Source: Erpobdella octoculata
Taxonomy: Eukaryota; Annelida; Clitellata; Hirudinida; Erpobdellidae
Direction of reading: 5' to 3'
Assembly: GCA_963978895.1 (NCBI GenBank)
Contig: CAXBUH010000001.1
Coordinates: 1 to 64,000 of the forward strand
DNA length: 64,000 nt
Shown here: in pieces, positions 22,106 through 32,654 of the stretch
Numbering within the stretch: position 1 is the stretch's first letter
Layout: the number at the start of each line of letters is the position of its first letter
The notes under the pieces: model-generated
Databases searched by the model: none
The model's input: only the letters and a program-made list of their open reading frames with translations
Told to the model about the DNA's origin: nothing
Made by a program: the position numbers and the translations under genes

Positions 22106-22380
22106 AAGGTCGCTGCTACTGCCCCGGCGGTTCGCCGTGAATGCAATCTGTAAAATTGCAATCCCGTATTAAAATGAAACCCTACCCCTAACTTTACCCC
22201 TAACCCTAACCTTACCCTACCCTTACCCTTACCCTACCCTACCATTCCTTACCCTACCCTTCCTTACCCTACCCTTAACCCTACCCTACCCCTAACCCTT
22301 ACCCTACTCCTAACCCTACCCCTAACCCTACCCATAACCCTACCCATAACCCTATCCCTACCCCTATCCTAGGTAGTCGC
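22106..22380. repeat. mobile repeat containing degenerate telomere-like CCCTAA units
   Basis: Begins ggtcgctgctactgccccgg and then passes into about 190 bp of irregular CCCTAA/CCCTA/CCTTA units. The same leading motif, with ggttagggttagg inside, occurs at 45386-45621, so the telomere-like DNA belongs to an interspersed element and is not proof of a chromosome end. Confidence 0.7.
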
Positions 22381-22922
22381 ATAAAAAGTTTCAATATAAT
22401 TTTTTTTAATTTTACTAATATTTTAAATAAAGGTACAAATTCTGAGTTTGAATATACTATATAGTGTAAAAAATAAAATTAATAAAAAGATCGCATACCG
22501 GCGACTACCGCCGTGGTAATAGTTATAACGTTATATAACACGCATAGATATATATGATATCTATGATAACACGCTATTCCTTCGTTTACACTTTTCTTTA
22601 AAACTCAAATTTTGTCTATGTAAAATTTTTTAAATTATAATTACATTATTTATTTAATTAAAATAATTTTATATAACATTTCCCAATTTTAATTAAATTA
22701 TTTATACTAATTATCATAATTTTTAAACTAGTGTTTACTTTTCATCGTGTTTATAGTTAATTATAGCCGAGAATTATGTATTAATCCGCCACGTCCGTGG
22801 AAAAGATTACCAACAAGACTTTATTGAATTCTTATTGGCTGAGCGAGTAAATATGTTACTGCGCGTAACGCGACATTGTCTTACGTAATGAGACAAAAGA
22901 GTACGTCTAAAATCATTAATAA
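22381..22922. other. AT-rich sequence, no gene seen
   Basis: Contains gcgactaccgccgtgg near 22503, possibly the far end of the preceding repeat. Nothing else recognised. Confidence 0.4.
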
Positions 22923-23846
22923 CCAGTGTTGTTCGGTAACGAAGTAAAAGTAACGCGTTACTAAGTACATCCGACGTACTTTTTGCCTGTAACGGAGTAC
23001 ACATTATTTTTAGTACTTTTACTTGCAACGAAGTAATATTTTCGGACTTACTTCTACTTCGTTACTTTTCCAGGACAAAGCGTTACAAAGTACTGTAAAA
23101 AATTAATAAATAGACAAAGTTTAAATCGATGTGTTATTAATTATCTATGATTACTAAGATTTTCGCGGTCATACTTGTTTTGGTTTATTTGATTGTTCGA
23201 AATTACTATGGAGTCTTTCGAAGGAGCGAACGTGGACAGTGACGGTAAAGATAGGCGGAACAACAATGAACTTAATAAAGAACACCATTGTCATATTTAG
23301 TCAAAATGTTCAGATTTAATCGATGGAAGCTGTGCAAACCTAAAGGTCCTAAGACCTAAAGCAACTACGTGTTCAGCATTCCACAATTCTTTGTCAAACT
23401 TGAAGAAACACGCGAGTCTGGATTATCTCATTCTTCAGTAGCCGATGGTGAGGAAGAAGACAGTTTCTTCGATCGCAGAAAGTCAACTGTGTCTGACAAT
23501 GAAGTTTTTATGCAGTATCTCTAGAACCGATCAGATGACATGAACATCATTGCTGGAAATGAGAGCTTAAAGAAAATGTTTATCCAGTTGATTAATTAGG
23601 GCAGTAGCGTTTGAAAGACGATGGAATTACGATAAAATAAAGTGAGATGATTGACGAATGATCATTACAAAAGCGGCTTCAATACTTTTACTTTTTACTT
23701 TAAAAGTAACTTTAAAGTGCTGTTACTTTTTACTTTTACTTAAGAACATTTTTTTTAGCAAATCCTTTTACTTTTGTAACTTTTTGAGGCGTTACTTGTA
23801 CTTGTACTTTTACTTAAGTACTGAAACACAGTACTTTTTCCAACAC
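22923..23846. mobile_element. hAT-type DNA transposon remnant
   Basis: Ends with CAGTGTTG...GTAACG at the left and AGTACTTTTTCCAACACTG at the right, an imperfect terminal inverted repeat rich in AAAGTA/TACTTTT. The interior (23210-23620) contains SAFHNSLSNLKKHAS, which resembles the end of a BED zinc finger of hAT transposases, plus several stops. The flanking 8 bp do not match, so no target duplication is claimed. Confidence 0.6.
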
Positions 23847-23869
23847 TGCGTATATGTGTCATTGCACAA

Positions 23870-24320
23870 GTTGAAAAATAAAATGGAAAGCCGACGGGAG
23901 AAAGTGAAAACAAATCGGCGAGCAGCAAAGCTCGTCCGGACCCAATGCTGCCGTCATGAATACCGTTTTCGTAGGGCTGCCAGTCTGAAACTAGCAGCGC
24001 AGAGCGTAGGGCTTTAGTCACGCGTAACGTAAGCGCGTGTTATGAATACGGGCCCTGGCGTTTTATAGTTTTATCGTTTGAAATACGAGTGCTGCTCGCA
24101 GCTAAACGATAACTTTTGGTGTCTGTTTTCTCGAACTTTAGTGTGAATTTTCCAGCTCTATTTTCCTATCAATCACTGCAATGGAAATGTTCGGAACATT
24201 GTCGGCAACGACCTCCTCAGTGGCGCAGCCAGAATTTTTTTCGGGGGGGGGGAACTGATTAGTAAAGTTTTCTGAACAATTTATGACTATGGGCGCCCAC
24301 AAGAATTTTCGCAGGGACAA
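23870..24320. repeat. interspersed repeat, inverted copy at 51.06-51.48 kb
   Basis: Text here matches the reverse complement of 51060-51480 over several hundred bases, for example ggaaagccgacg, cgtattcatgac-type motifs and cggaacattgtcggcaacgacc. It includes a GGGCCCGTATTCATGA-like terminus and a CAGTGGCGCAGCCAGAA end typical of hAT MITEs. Confidence 0.7.
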
Positions 24321-24899
24321 GCTTCTTATTTTCCTCTTCTCTCATATTCAAGTAGAATATCGGGGGGATTCATCCCCAAAGATTATAATGATGATGATGA
24401 TAATGATATCGATATGACAATGGAAGGAGTTACAGTTGTTAAAATCTATATATATAAAAGGAAGTCGGGTTTGTGTTACGACACTTAAAACTCAAGAACG
24501 GCTAAACCGATTTGAGAGATTTTTGATTTATTGGATTTCTCTCAGCTCCTATTAACAGAATAACTAAAAAAATTGACATTGAACCATGGAGTGGCCCATG
24601 GGGACCGCAGTATGTACCCCGGTAGCTATACAGCCTTAACAGTGCATTGTAGAAAAAAACTTCAAATGGCAAAGTTGTAGAACATCCTCTATTTGGTCTT
24701 GAGGAAAAATAAATTTTCAAATTGGAGTTTGGGTTATCAAGATATACAGATGTTTAATTTTCCGCGACATGACATTTATGCACAAATGGGGTAGAGCGCA
24801 TGTTATTAAATTTTCTGACTATTTCATTGTTTACAATTGAAAATCTCACAGAAAAAATTAAGTAAATATCTTTTTCAATTAAAATATAAAATAAAATAA

Positions 24900-25605
24900 T
24901 TGTTTATGGGCCATTACACTTGGAACGCTTCATCAAAGAATTTTCAACGTCGGAAGCAAGGCAGTGCGGTTCCTGGACATCCGGGTGTGTATTCTAATGA
25001 TGCTCTTGGTCGTATTTATACAGTTCACCCAAAAAACAACGAATGCTTCTATTTGAGGTTGCTGTTGGTCAATGTTTGTGGCTCAACATTTTTTGGATCA
25101 CTACGAACTATCAATGGTATATATAGTGTGCCCAACATTTCGTGCTGCATGTCAAGAGCTCAAGTTGCTTGAAAACGATAATCATTGGGACACGACAATG
25201 TCTGAAGCAATTATTTCAGCATCTCCAAGTCAGATACGCACATTATTTGCTATTATAATGTCCACCTGCTTTCCATCAAATCCACGTGAACTGAGGAACA
25301 AATAAAAAAATAGCATGTCAGAAGACATTTTACATCAAATACGGGTTAGTTCAACTAATCCCGACCTTGAAGTGAATGAAGAGATGCATAACCAGGCTTT
25401 GCTCTTGATTGAAGACATGTGTTACCTGATGTGTGGTAGTTTGTTAGTCAAGTTAGGAATGCCAGCGCCAGATCGTAGAATGAATGATGCTTTTAATCGA
25501 GAATTAGAACGTGAACGTGGCTATAATCGACATGAATTAGATCAATTAGTTCAATCGAATGTACCCCTCTTAAACCCTCAACAAAAAAAGTGTATGATAC
25601 ATTAA
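24900..25605 (+). pseudogene. Helitron Rep/helicase protein, central region, broken
   Basis: Successive frames read RRKQGSAVPGHPGVYSNDAL and GRIYTVHPKNNECFYLRLLL, then (after a frameshift near 25100) CQELKLLENDNHWDTTMSE and TLFAIIMSTCFPSNP, then an in-frame TAA at 25303, then SEDILHQIRVSSTNPDLEVN and GYNRHELDQLVQSNVPLL. This is the segment between the nuclease and helicase domains of animal Helitron proteins. A further frameshift near 25590 separates it from the helicase. Confidence 0.85.
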
Positions 25606-26522
25606 TGAAGGCAATCGATAATGGAAATGGTGGCTTATTTTTTCTTGATGCCCCAGGTGGAACTGGAAAGACGTTTCTCATGTCTTTCATATTGGCCACT
25701 GTTCGTGCGAGATCAGACATCGCGGTAGCAGTTGCTTCTTCTGGAATAGCAGCCACGTTGTTAGAAGGATGCCGTACGGCTCGTTCAGCATTAAAATTGC
25801 CCTTAAATTTTCAAACTACTGAACAACCAACATGCAACATTGCAAAACACTCTGCAGTGGCAAAAGTTTTAGTAGCATCTAAAATCATCATCTGGGACGA
25901 GTGCACAATGGCACACAAACGCGCATTGGAAGCACTTGATAGAACACTGAAAGATCTGCGCAATGACTCGAGACATTTTGGAAGTGCAATGATTTTATTG
26001 TCTGGCGATTTCCGCCAAACACTGCCAGTCATTCCAAGATCGACTGCTGCCGATGAAATTAATGCTTCCCTCAAATCATCATATCTGTGGCGCTATGTGA
26101 TGAAATTTCAGCTGTCTTCTAACATGAGAGTTGCATTGCTGAACGATCCATCTGCTGAAAATTTTTCCATGCAATTGCTCAACATCGGTAATGGCCGTGT
26201 TCCTGTCAACAAATCGACCGGATTGATTTCTTTTCCTCCCAATTTTTGCAGTTTTGTTTCATCGAAAGACGAGCTTATCAATAAAGTGTTCCCAGACATC
26301 ATTGCTAATCATAAAAAGAACAAATGGTTGAGTGAGAGAGCAATTTTGGCGGCTAAGAATAAAGATGTGGATGACTTAAATATTCTAATTCAGAATCAAA
26401 TTTTTGGTACTCTGCATTCCTTCAAATCTATTGACTGTGTAACAAATGAAGATGAAGCCACTAACTATCCAACTGAATTTTTGAACTCCTTGGATGTGCC
26501 TGGCTTACCACCGCACAATTAA
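25590..26522 (+). pseudogene. Helitron PIF1-like helicase core
   Basis: 310 codons. Walker A in LDAPGGTGKTFLMSFI, motif Ia in VAVASSGIAATLL, Walker B in IIIWDECTMAHKRAL, and motif III in LLSGDFRQTLPVIPR. It belongs to the PIF1/RecD group of 5'-3' DNA helicases that Helitrons use to unwind the transposing strand. An in-frame TAA at 26520-26522 interrupts the frame just before the next conserved block. Confidence 0.9.
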
Positions 26523-26837
26523 CAACTGAAGGTTGGATCAGTAGTTATTATGCTTAGAAATCTAAATCAACCAAAACTATGCAATGGAACGCGTTTGGTT
26601 TTAAAGAAACTAATGGTCAATGTGCTTCACGCGACGATCCTCAAAGGAAAATTCAAAGGCGAGGAAATACTCATTCCGAGGATTCCTATGATCCCAACCG
26701 ATTTGCCCTTTGAGTTTAAAAGAATTCAATTTCCGATTCGCCTAGCATTTGCTTTGACGATTAACAAATCACAAGGCCAATCTTTGAGTGTTTGTGGTCT
26801 GAACTTGGATAATGCATGTTTTTCTCACGCTAGTTAA
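26523..26837 (+). pseudogene. Helitron helicase C-terminal motifs
   Basis: In frame with the preceding piece across the TAA. Reads LKVGSVVIMLRNLNQPKLCN, RLVLKKL and LAFALTINKSQGQSL, the final PIF1 helicase motifs. It ends prematurely at NACFSHAS, short of the usual last motif. Confidence 0.85.
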
Positions 26838-27039
26838 TTATAAATGTTTTAATTATAAAATGTTAGTTTATTTTCGTGTAAAAAATTTAATCAATAAATC
26901 CAAGGGGTGGGTAAGGGCCTCCTTTGCCCCTATGCAGGCGCTCATGTTTACGATCTACAAAAGTCAAGGGTTAACGACAGTTTTAGTAATAATTAGTAGC
27001 AACAAACCATAAGACATTTAAATTTAAAAAGTTTATTGA

Positions 27040-27235
27040 AATATCAAATTCAGCCGACGTTTTTTCTGCGAAAAATGTCGATGACGGCTTTTTCATTATC
27101 TAATGTGAAGGTCGCGATTGATGGTCATATGGGTAGGCCCATTCAGTTTTGTCTGGCCCATTGTGGTGCATAGATAAGATTTAAGTCTGCGCAAAGTTGA
27201 AAAGGATCTCTCGGCTGTCGCGGATGAATGAGGCA
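27040..27235 (-). pseudogene. hAT transposase dimerisation-domain fragment
   Basis: The minus-strand frame reads SATAERSFSTLRRLKSYL followed by a TTMGQTKLNGP-like block and NRDLHIR before tandem stops. This is the conserved C-terminal dimerisation region of hAT transposases. No catalytic domain nearby; about 65 codons. Confidence 0.75.
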
Positions 27236-27436
27236 ACGTGATAAAGAGTTTTAGAGCAGCGTACCTATTTATCTGTAGATATATGGAATCCTCACAACGT
27301 TACAGAACATCAACTCCGGCATGTGGCCTCTCTGTCAATGTGGCATTCGACTATTTAGCTTTCCAACGGAATTACCACGAACAGCAGATGTGTCGGGTCG
27401 GGTCAGATTTTCTGGCGGGTCAGGTCATCAAAATTG

Positions 27437-28166
27437 CAGAGGCGTAGCTAGGGGGGGGCAGGGGGGGGGGGCGAGCTGCCCCGGGCGCCATCTTGGGGGA
27501 GCGCCGAAGAGGAAGATACAGTATATCCATCTCTCTCAAAGTTTGCGTAAGATGCAAGAAAAACAGTAGTTTCCTTCCTTGCATCAGGATGTCGTCCACA
27601 GTCTAGTTGTATATCTGCTGCTTCAGTCCATTTAGTTGTTCTGCAGCATCAAACTTGTTAGGTTCTTAGGAAGGGAGAGAGCCATGTCACTCATGTGTTT
27701 CATTTCAAACCCACCAGCCACAATCTAGGCACAGATCTCCGGCTCAGGCAAGGTGGAACTTGGTGACCCCTTCATGCTCCAGCCACCAGTCATTTCACAT
27801 CGTTGACTTAGAGCCAATGTTTTGAAAGCTGCTCTTGCTATCTAGAACGTCTGTGCCCTGTGCAGCACACCTCCTTTATGACATCAAGTTTATGACATCA
27901 AGTTTATGACACACAGCCTAAGGACCATATTTAATTTCATCAGTGTGTGCATTTATTGACATTTATTTATTACATTTATTCTCACTGAGTTTTGTGGATT
28001 TTTAAAAAATTTATTTCTGTTCTTTACGGTATTTTAAATAAAATTTTTGCTTGCCGCATTTTTTTTCAAATACTGATCGCGAAAAGATAGCGCCAAAACG
28101 CACGCCCGGGGGGGCGCAAAATTTATAGTTTCGCCCCGGGCGCCAAAAACCCGCGCTACGCCTCTG
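27437..28166. mobile_element. hAT-type MITE with an 8-bp target duplication
   Basis: The ends are CAGAGGCGTAGC and its complement GCTACGCCTCTG. CAAAATTG flanks both sides (27429-27436 and 28167-28174), an 8-bp duplication as expected for hAT. Subterminal regions carry G-runs and CCCCGGGCGCC in opposite orientations. No transposase frame inside 730 bp. Confidence 0.88.
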
Positions 28167-28174
28167 CAAAATTG

Positions 28175-28542
28175 GATCCATTGACCCCCAACAATGGAGA
28201 TATGAAGAGCGCACAAAATATTAGAAAAATAATAGAAAATATACATTGAAAAAAAATGAAAAACAAACCATGACACGGCCACGCGCTTTACTTCACACTG
28301 GGGGCATGGGCGGGAATGCTACGAAACGATATAGGTAATTTATTAGAATTTTTAGCGTAAGTATAATTATTATTTCTTATTAATAATTTATTTATTTAAT
28401 CTACTCCCACGAAAAATGTCTTAAATAATTTAATATTATAGTTTGCATAGTGAAAATGTGTTCGCAAATTACGCAAATTAACTTTGTTTCGCACCAAATC
28501 TTTTCGCAAAAAATTCACAATTTACCCTTTCGACCATTCGCA
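28175..28542. other. no gene seen
   Basis: AT-rich, no motif recognised. Confidence 0.35.

Positions 28543-28575
<33 letters not shown>
28543..28575. repeat. (TA)n tract
   Basis: About 30 bp of TA, 12 bp from the left end of a THAP/P-like element. Confidence 0.9.
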
Positions 28576-28577
<2 letters not shown>

Positions 28578-28586
28578 AGGGTACCC

Positions 28587-30825
28587 CCACTGATCTCTAT
28601 AATATAACTGGATTGCGCTTAGCCCTGTCTGGGAGTCGCCGCTGGTCGCCATTTTGGAACTTTTAGCCCACGCCTACCTACCTGAAGCTATTGACGGAAT
28701 ATTTTTTTAAGTGTAAAAATACCGAATTTCGCTGCTAGTAATTGCCTAAATAAACAATATAAGGGAGCAAAACAGTCATTTTATTTGTAAATACTTAATT
28801 ATTGCAGTTTTTCAGCAAAGTTTATTTGCCGCCAGGGCTATATTTCGCAACACTGTCGTAAGGCGTTTGGCTGAGCAACCTTATTACTGCATAAATAATT
28901 TAATGTGAGACTCAAACTCATGTTGAAAGGTTTAGAAGATAGTTTTTGTTAAAAATAAGTTTTAATTTCGCAAAGATGAAATGTAGAATTTCTGACTTCG
29001 TTTCTAACTTCGTTGAATGCTAGGAAAGCAGTAGCACAAAAATTTAAAAAAAATTAATTGATACATTTTTAAAGACAATTTCAACAGAGAACATAATATG
29101 CAAACAACCGTTCAATCGTACAATTTATTTTCACAAAGATATTTCGATTTTAAGATCATGAATCACAACATCAGTTCAGCCTTGTTAAAGCCTCCAAAAA
29201 ATGGGTTTGTGGGAATAGGTGTCACGACAAAACGTTCACAGACAAAATGTTCAACGACAAAATGTTCCCGACAAAACGTTCACGACACAACGTTCACGAC
29301 AAAATGTTCACGACAAAATGTTCACAGACAAAATGTTCACAGACAAAATGTTCACAGACAAAATGTTCAACGACACAATGTTCACGACAAAATGTTCACG
29401 ACACAACGTTCACGACAAAATGTTCACGATTGCAACTTTTAAATTTAGTTTAGTTTTAAATGATAAAATATTTTGTGTTTTACAAAATGAGCGCAAATAA
29501 AACGTTAACAATAGTAAATGCAATGTTAATTTCCTCTTTGATACCCTTAACTCAAACGGCAACCAGATGAGTATGGATCGGAGGACTGTAAACTGTTTCA
29601 GCAAAAAGGAAAAAACAGATGAAATGAGATAGCTATAATAGGAAAATACAATTGGTTACTAATTTGAGATCGTTTGAATTTTCAATTTCAATTAAGCAGA
29701 CGACGTAAATAAGGTTTGATGGCTGTATTCTAAAGATTAAAAAGTTAAGGGTATCCAAGAGAAAATTAACCAACCCGCATTAACTAGTTAATAAATGGAA
29801 CAATGATTAAAAGGGTCGAAATGTGAAATCTTTATTAACTCCGATTAAAAAGAAAAAGAAATGCAATTTGGTATTAATTGAGATTCATTTGATGTTTCAA
29901 TTTTAATTAAGTGAACGTCAGAAAGAAGCCTTGATCGTTGTAGCCTAGCGATTAAGAAGTTATTGGCTTCCAAGAGCAATATAGTCTCCTTTAATTAGCT
30001 AATTAACGTAACGGTGACTTGGGTAAAGCAGCATGCAGCTACTTGCGTTTTTCAACTAGAATTGAAAATACATCTCTAGCAATTAAAAACTAAAAAGTTA
30101 GGGTATCCAAAAGCAATTAACCGGCATTAACTAGTTAATAAATGGAACGATGATAAGAAGGATCAAAATATGGATGAAAAAGAAAAAAGCCAAATAGCTA
30201 TAACTCCATACAATTATTTATTAATTGAAGATCATTTGATGTTGCCAATACGTATTAGTTTCATGCTGTCATGCACATATACTTTGCTTAGGTAAATAAA
30301 ATGGTGAATAGACACATCACTAAGAATGACTTAATAATTAGTTTGAAAGCGATCTTGACATAATAAAACAAAATTTTTATTTTTTAGTGTGAACATTTTG
30401 TCGTGAACGTTTTGTCGTTGAACATTTTGTCTGTGAGCATTTTGTCTGTGAACATTTTGTCTGTGAACATTTTGTGCGTGAAAATTTTTCGTGAACGTTT
30501 TGTCGTGAACGTTTTGTCGGGAACATTTTGTCGTTGAACATTTTGTCTGTGAACGTTTTGTCGTGGAACCGTGGGAATAGAATACGCCTTTGTCTTAGTT
30601 TTAGAATAGAGCCGGGAATGGCAAGAACCTTCTCATCATATCACATGCAGCTCATTGCTATAAAAACCTCGTCATTGGTTTGTATATAAATTAATTAATA
30701 TTTAAAGAATACAAATAAAATAAAACAACAACGTAATGGCAATTAGCTGCGGCGCGGATGTGCTGCGTAGCACGTTAAATTACATCAAAGCCTGAATCAA
30801 ATTAAACACCTTTACGAATGATGAG
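28587..30825 (+). mobile_element. THAP/P-like DNA transposon, copy 1, right end lost, carrying a nested MITE
   Basis: The left end is CCACTGATCTCTATAATATA, as in the copies at 31467 and 32655. The body matches the 32655 copy closely, except for a 1353-bp insertion at 29218-30570. The match ends at about 30825 (ttacgaatgat), so the right terminus is deleted. A decayed THAP-like exon lies near 28721. Confidence 0.85.
29218..30570. mobile_element. Mutator-like MITE with repeat-built inverted ends, nested in the P-like element
   Basis: Long terminal inverted repeats (about 210 and 180 bp) start GGTGTCACGACAAAACG at the left and GGTTCCACGACAAAACG at the right (reverse complement). Each is made of short units of the type CGACAAAATGTTCA. 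GTGGGAATA is duplicated at 29209-29217 and 30571-30579. The matching uninterrupted sequence near 33270 has a single gtgggaatag, giving the empty site. A 9-bp duplication and long ends suggest the Mutator superfamily. No transposase inside. Confidence 0.87.
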
Positions 30826-31165
30826 GCAGAAGTTGGCTGCGCAGCTGGATCCCCGAACTATAGTGCAAAAAAAAGTTCGTGCATTGGGGTTGTGCTATAG
30901 ATCGTTGGAAAGGTATTTAAAAAAGAAATATAATGGTGTAAAAATAAATTTAATATTGCAAAAAATAAAAAAGTTATAGGCGAAAAACCGTCGCCGTCCC
31001 TATGTAAATGTATGGAGACGATTGTTCATACCCTGATCTATATTTTGCTTCATAACTTTTTTATTTGTTGGACTATTTTCCAAAAATTAGTTTCTATGTT
31101 TAGCTAATATATTTGTCTTTCTAATGCATTAAGTTAGAACCCCAATGCAGTCGAAAATTTTAATC
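30826..31165. repeat. diverged interspersed repeat with ATAACTTTTTTAT motif
   Basis: Contains aaaaagttatag and cataacttttttatttgttg, recalling the repeat family at 34.5, 38.2, 45.0 and 46.4 kb. No frame. Confidence 0.45.
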
Positions 31166-31170
31166 TACAT

Positions 31171-31242
31171 GGCTCCAAACGCAAGTGAAAAATCGTCCCT
31201 ATGTAAATGTATGGAGACGATTTTTCACTTGCGTTTGGAGCC
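31171..31242. repeat. perfect 27-bp-stem hairpin
   Basis: The arms 31171-31197 and 31216-31242 are exact reverse complements (outer sequence GGCTCCAAACGCAAG), with an 18-base loop cctatgtaaatgtatgga. The loop text also occurs at about 31008-31025. Transcribed, it would form a strong stem-loop of microRNA-precursor size. Function unknown. Confidence 0.85.
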
Positions 31243-31466
31243 TAGTTTTTCCTACTACCTGGCGGTTTTCTGTCATTAACTTCTTCTATAATTATATTTT
31301 CAATAAATTATTTGGATCATCCGATTGGTAATTTTATTCTGTTTCTAATTATATTAATTTTATATTAAAAAAATAATTAAAAACACCGAAAATAACTTCT
31401 GGACCTATTCTACATGATTACCATTTTCGCAGCTCGCTCACTCGCATTTTTCAATTCGCGGATTAC

Positions 31467-31815
31467 CCACTGATCTCTATAATATAACTGGATTGCGCTT
31501 AGACCTGCCTGGGAGTCGCCGCTGGTCGCCATTTTGGAACTCCATGCCTACCTATCTGATGCTATTGACGGAATCTTTTTAGAAGTTTAAAAATGCCAAA
31601 TTGCGCTGCTTGTAATTGCTTTAATAGACAATATAAGGGAGCAAAACAGTCATTTCATTAAAACCCCCTAATTGTTCGTATATCATGCGACGATCGACGT
31701 AAACACGACGGCTGCATTGGTAATTGAGAGTGGTAAAATGGCGGCAGACTGGCGACAACATTTCTATTGCAATAATGGGCTAAGCGCAATCCAGTTATAT
31801 TATAGAGATCAGTGG
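31467..31815 (+). mobile_element. THAP/P-like MITE, copy 2 (internal deletion derivative)
   Basis: Perfect 36-bp terminal inverted repeats starting CCACTGATCTCTATAATATA. GATTAC flanks both sides (31461-31466 and 31816-31821). The interior joins the left part of the 32655-type element to its right part. The right end lies 48 bp before the ATG of the probable CCDC51 exon 1. Confidence 0.9.
31593..31658 (+). pseudogene. remnant of a THAP-domain first exon
   Basis: 22 codons, MPNCAACNCFNRQYKGAKQS then FH. The initial Met-Pro, the paired cysteines and the terminal SFH match the start of a THAP zinc finger, the DNA-binding domain of P-element and related transposases. The sequence then meets the internal deletion point. 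The equivalent exon in copies 1 and 3 has lost its ATG and cysteines. Confidence 0.7.
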
Positions 31816-31863
31816 GATTACCCGTAGGTATTGCAATAGATTTCGGTAATAAATTTGTTCAGT

Positions 31864-32073
31864 ATGTTTTGGAGTTTATTCTGGAAAAACATTCGATTTC
31901 GCGTATCCTCGTCTCCTAGATTTCGTGATGGAATAAAATTCATATCCTCGAATTTCAGTTCATCTAGTAAAGATAATATTTTGTTGAGAACCGTGGATTC
32001 CAGATGGCAGAAATTTTGCGATAACCAATTGAGAATTCGAGATTTGGAAAACGCTAAAGAAGCCGTGATTTCT
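31864..32073 (+). CDS. probable CCDC51/MITOK-like gene, first coding exon
   Basis: 70 codons from the ATG at 31864. The N-terminus is rich in Phe, Arg and Ser with few acidic residues (MFWSLFWKNIRFRVSSSPRF), a mitochondrial presequence pattern. It ends with a charged helix (RWQKFCDNQLRIRDLENAKE). A donor at 32074 (TCT|GTTAGG) leaves phase 0, which matches the phase of the exon at 48742. Joined, the helices extend continuously into the coiled coil. Known family role: pore subunit of the mitochondrial inner-membrane ATP-sensitive K+ channel. The family call is by architecture and recalled motifs; the exon pairing is inferred. Confidence 0.5.
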
Positions 32074-32654
32074 GTTAGGTTTTTTGTATAATATTTATAA
32101 ATTTATACATTTGGTAATTATGGAGAATAGGGGCAGACATTATTTTCGGTGTTTTTAATTATTTTTCCGTAATAATATTTACATATTTGTAATCACAATA
32201 ATAACTCCAATTTAATGATCCAAGCAGTTTATTAATTTTTGATAATAAAATTCTCTCGGAAAACTCACGAAACGCGCAAGAGAACAGCAACAAAAACTAT
32301 GAATAGCGAAGTCAAACAGAAATTACTATTAATAGCGCAGACAAGAAATATTTACAGCGCTTAAAAAAATTATCAAAAGTAACACAAAAAATAGTATTCA
32401 CGCAGTCAAAATAACATTATTTACAAAAAAAATGTAAGTTTATTTAAGTCCGATCTGTTCTTCATAGAATGTTAAACCCGATAGTTTTCAATTAAGGCAC
32501 ACAAATTAATTCATACTTTTTTTTTAAAATAAGTTATTTTTTTTTAAATTGTTTTATAAAAACTCGCACAATAAATTTATTTGACAACTAATTTATTTGA
32601 CATTTCATTTCGCTTCACCTTTAGTTAGTTTACTGTTTATGAACCTAGTTTTTC
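32074..32654 (+). other. start of the inferred 16.7-kb intron
   Basis: AT-rich, no frame. If the exon pairing is right, everything from here to 48741 is intronic. Confidence 0.4.

Larger units (their letters stand above)
24448..26836 (+). mobile_element. Helitron, 5' end plus helicase region, 3' end missing
   Basis: Starts TCTATATATATAAAAGGAAG followed by ctcaagaacggctaaaccgat, the characteristic invertebrate Helitron 5' end. The protein-coding part begins inside the central region. The HUH replication-initiator domain is missing and the helicase ends abruptly at about 26836. No hairpin-CTRR terminus found. Confidence 0.8.

Noticed and set aside
22187..22375. Chromosome-end telomere
   Set aside because: The units are degenerate, flanked on both sides by ordinary sequence, and belong to a repeat that also occurs at 45.4 kb.
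22923..23846. Complete hAT element with target duplication
   Set aside because: The termini look right, but the flanking 8 bp (ttaataac and cgtatatg) do not match, so only a remnant is called.
29219..29430. CRISPR-like regularly repeated short units
   Set aside because: Units are 10-20 bp, irregular, without unique spacers, and recur in inverted form at 30390-30570. They are transposon ends in an animal genome.
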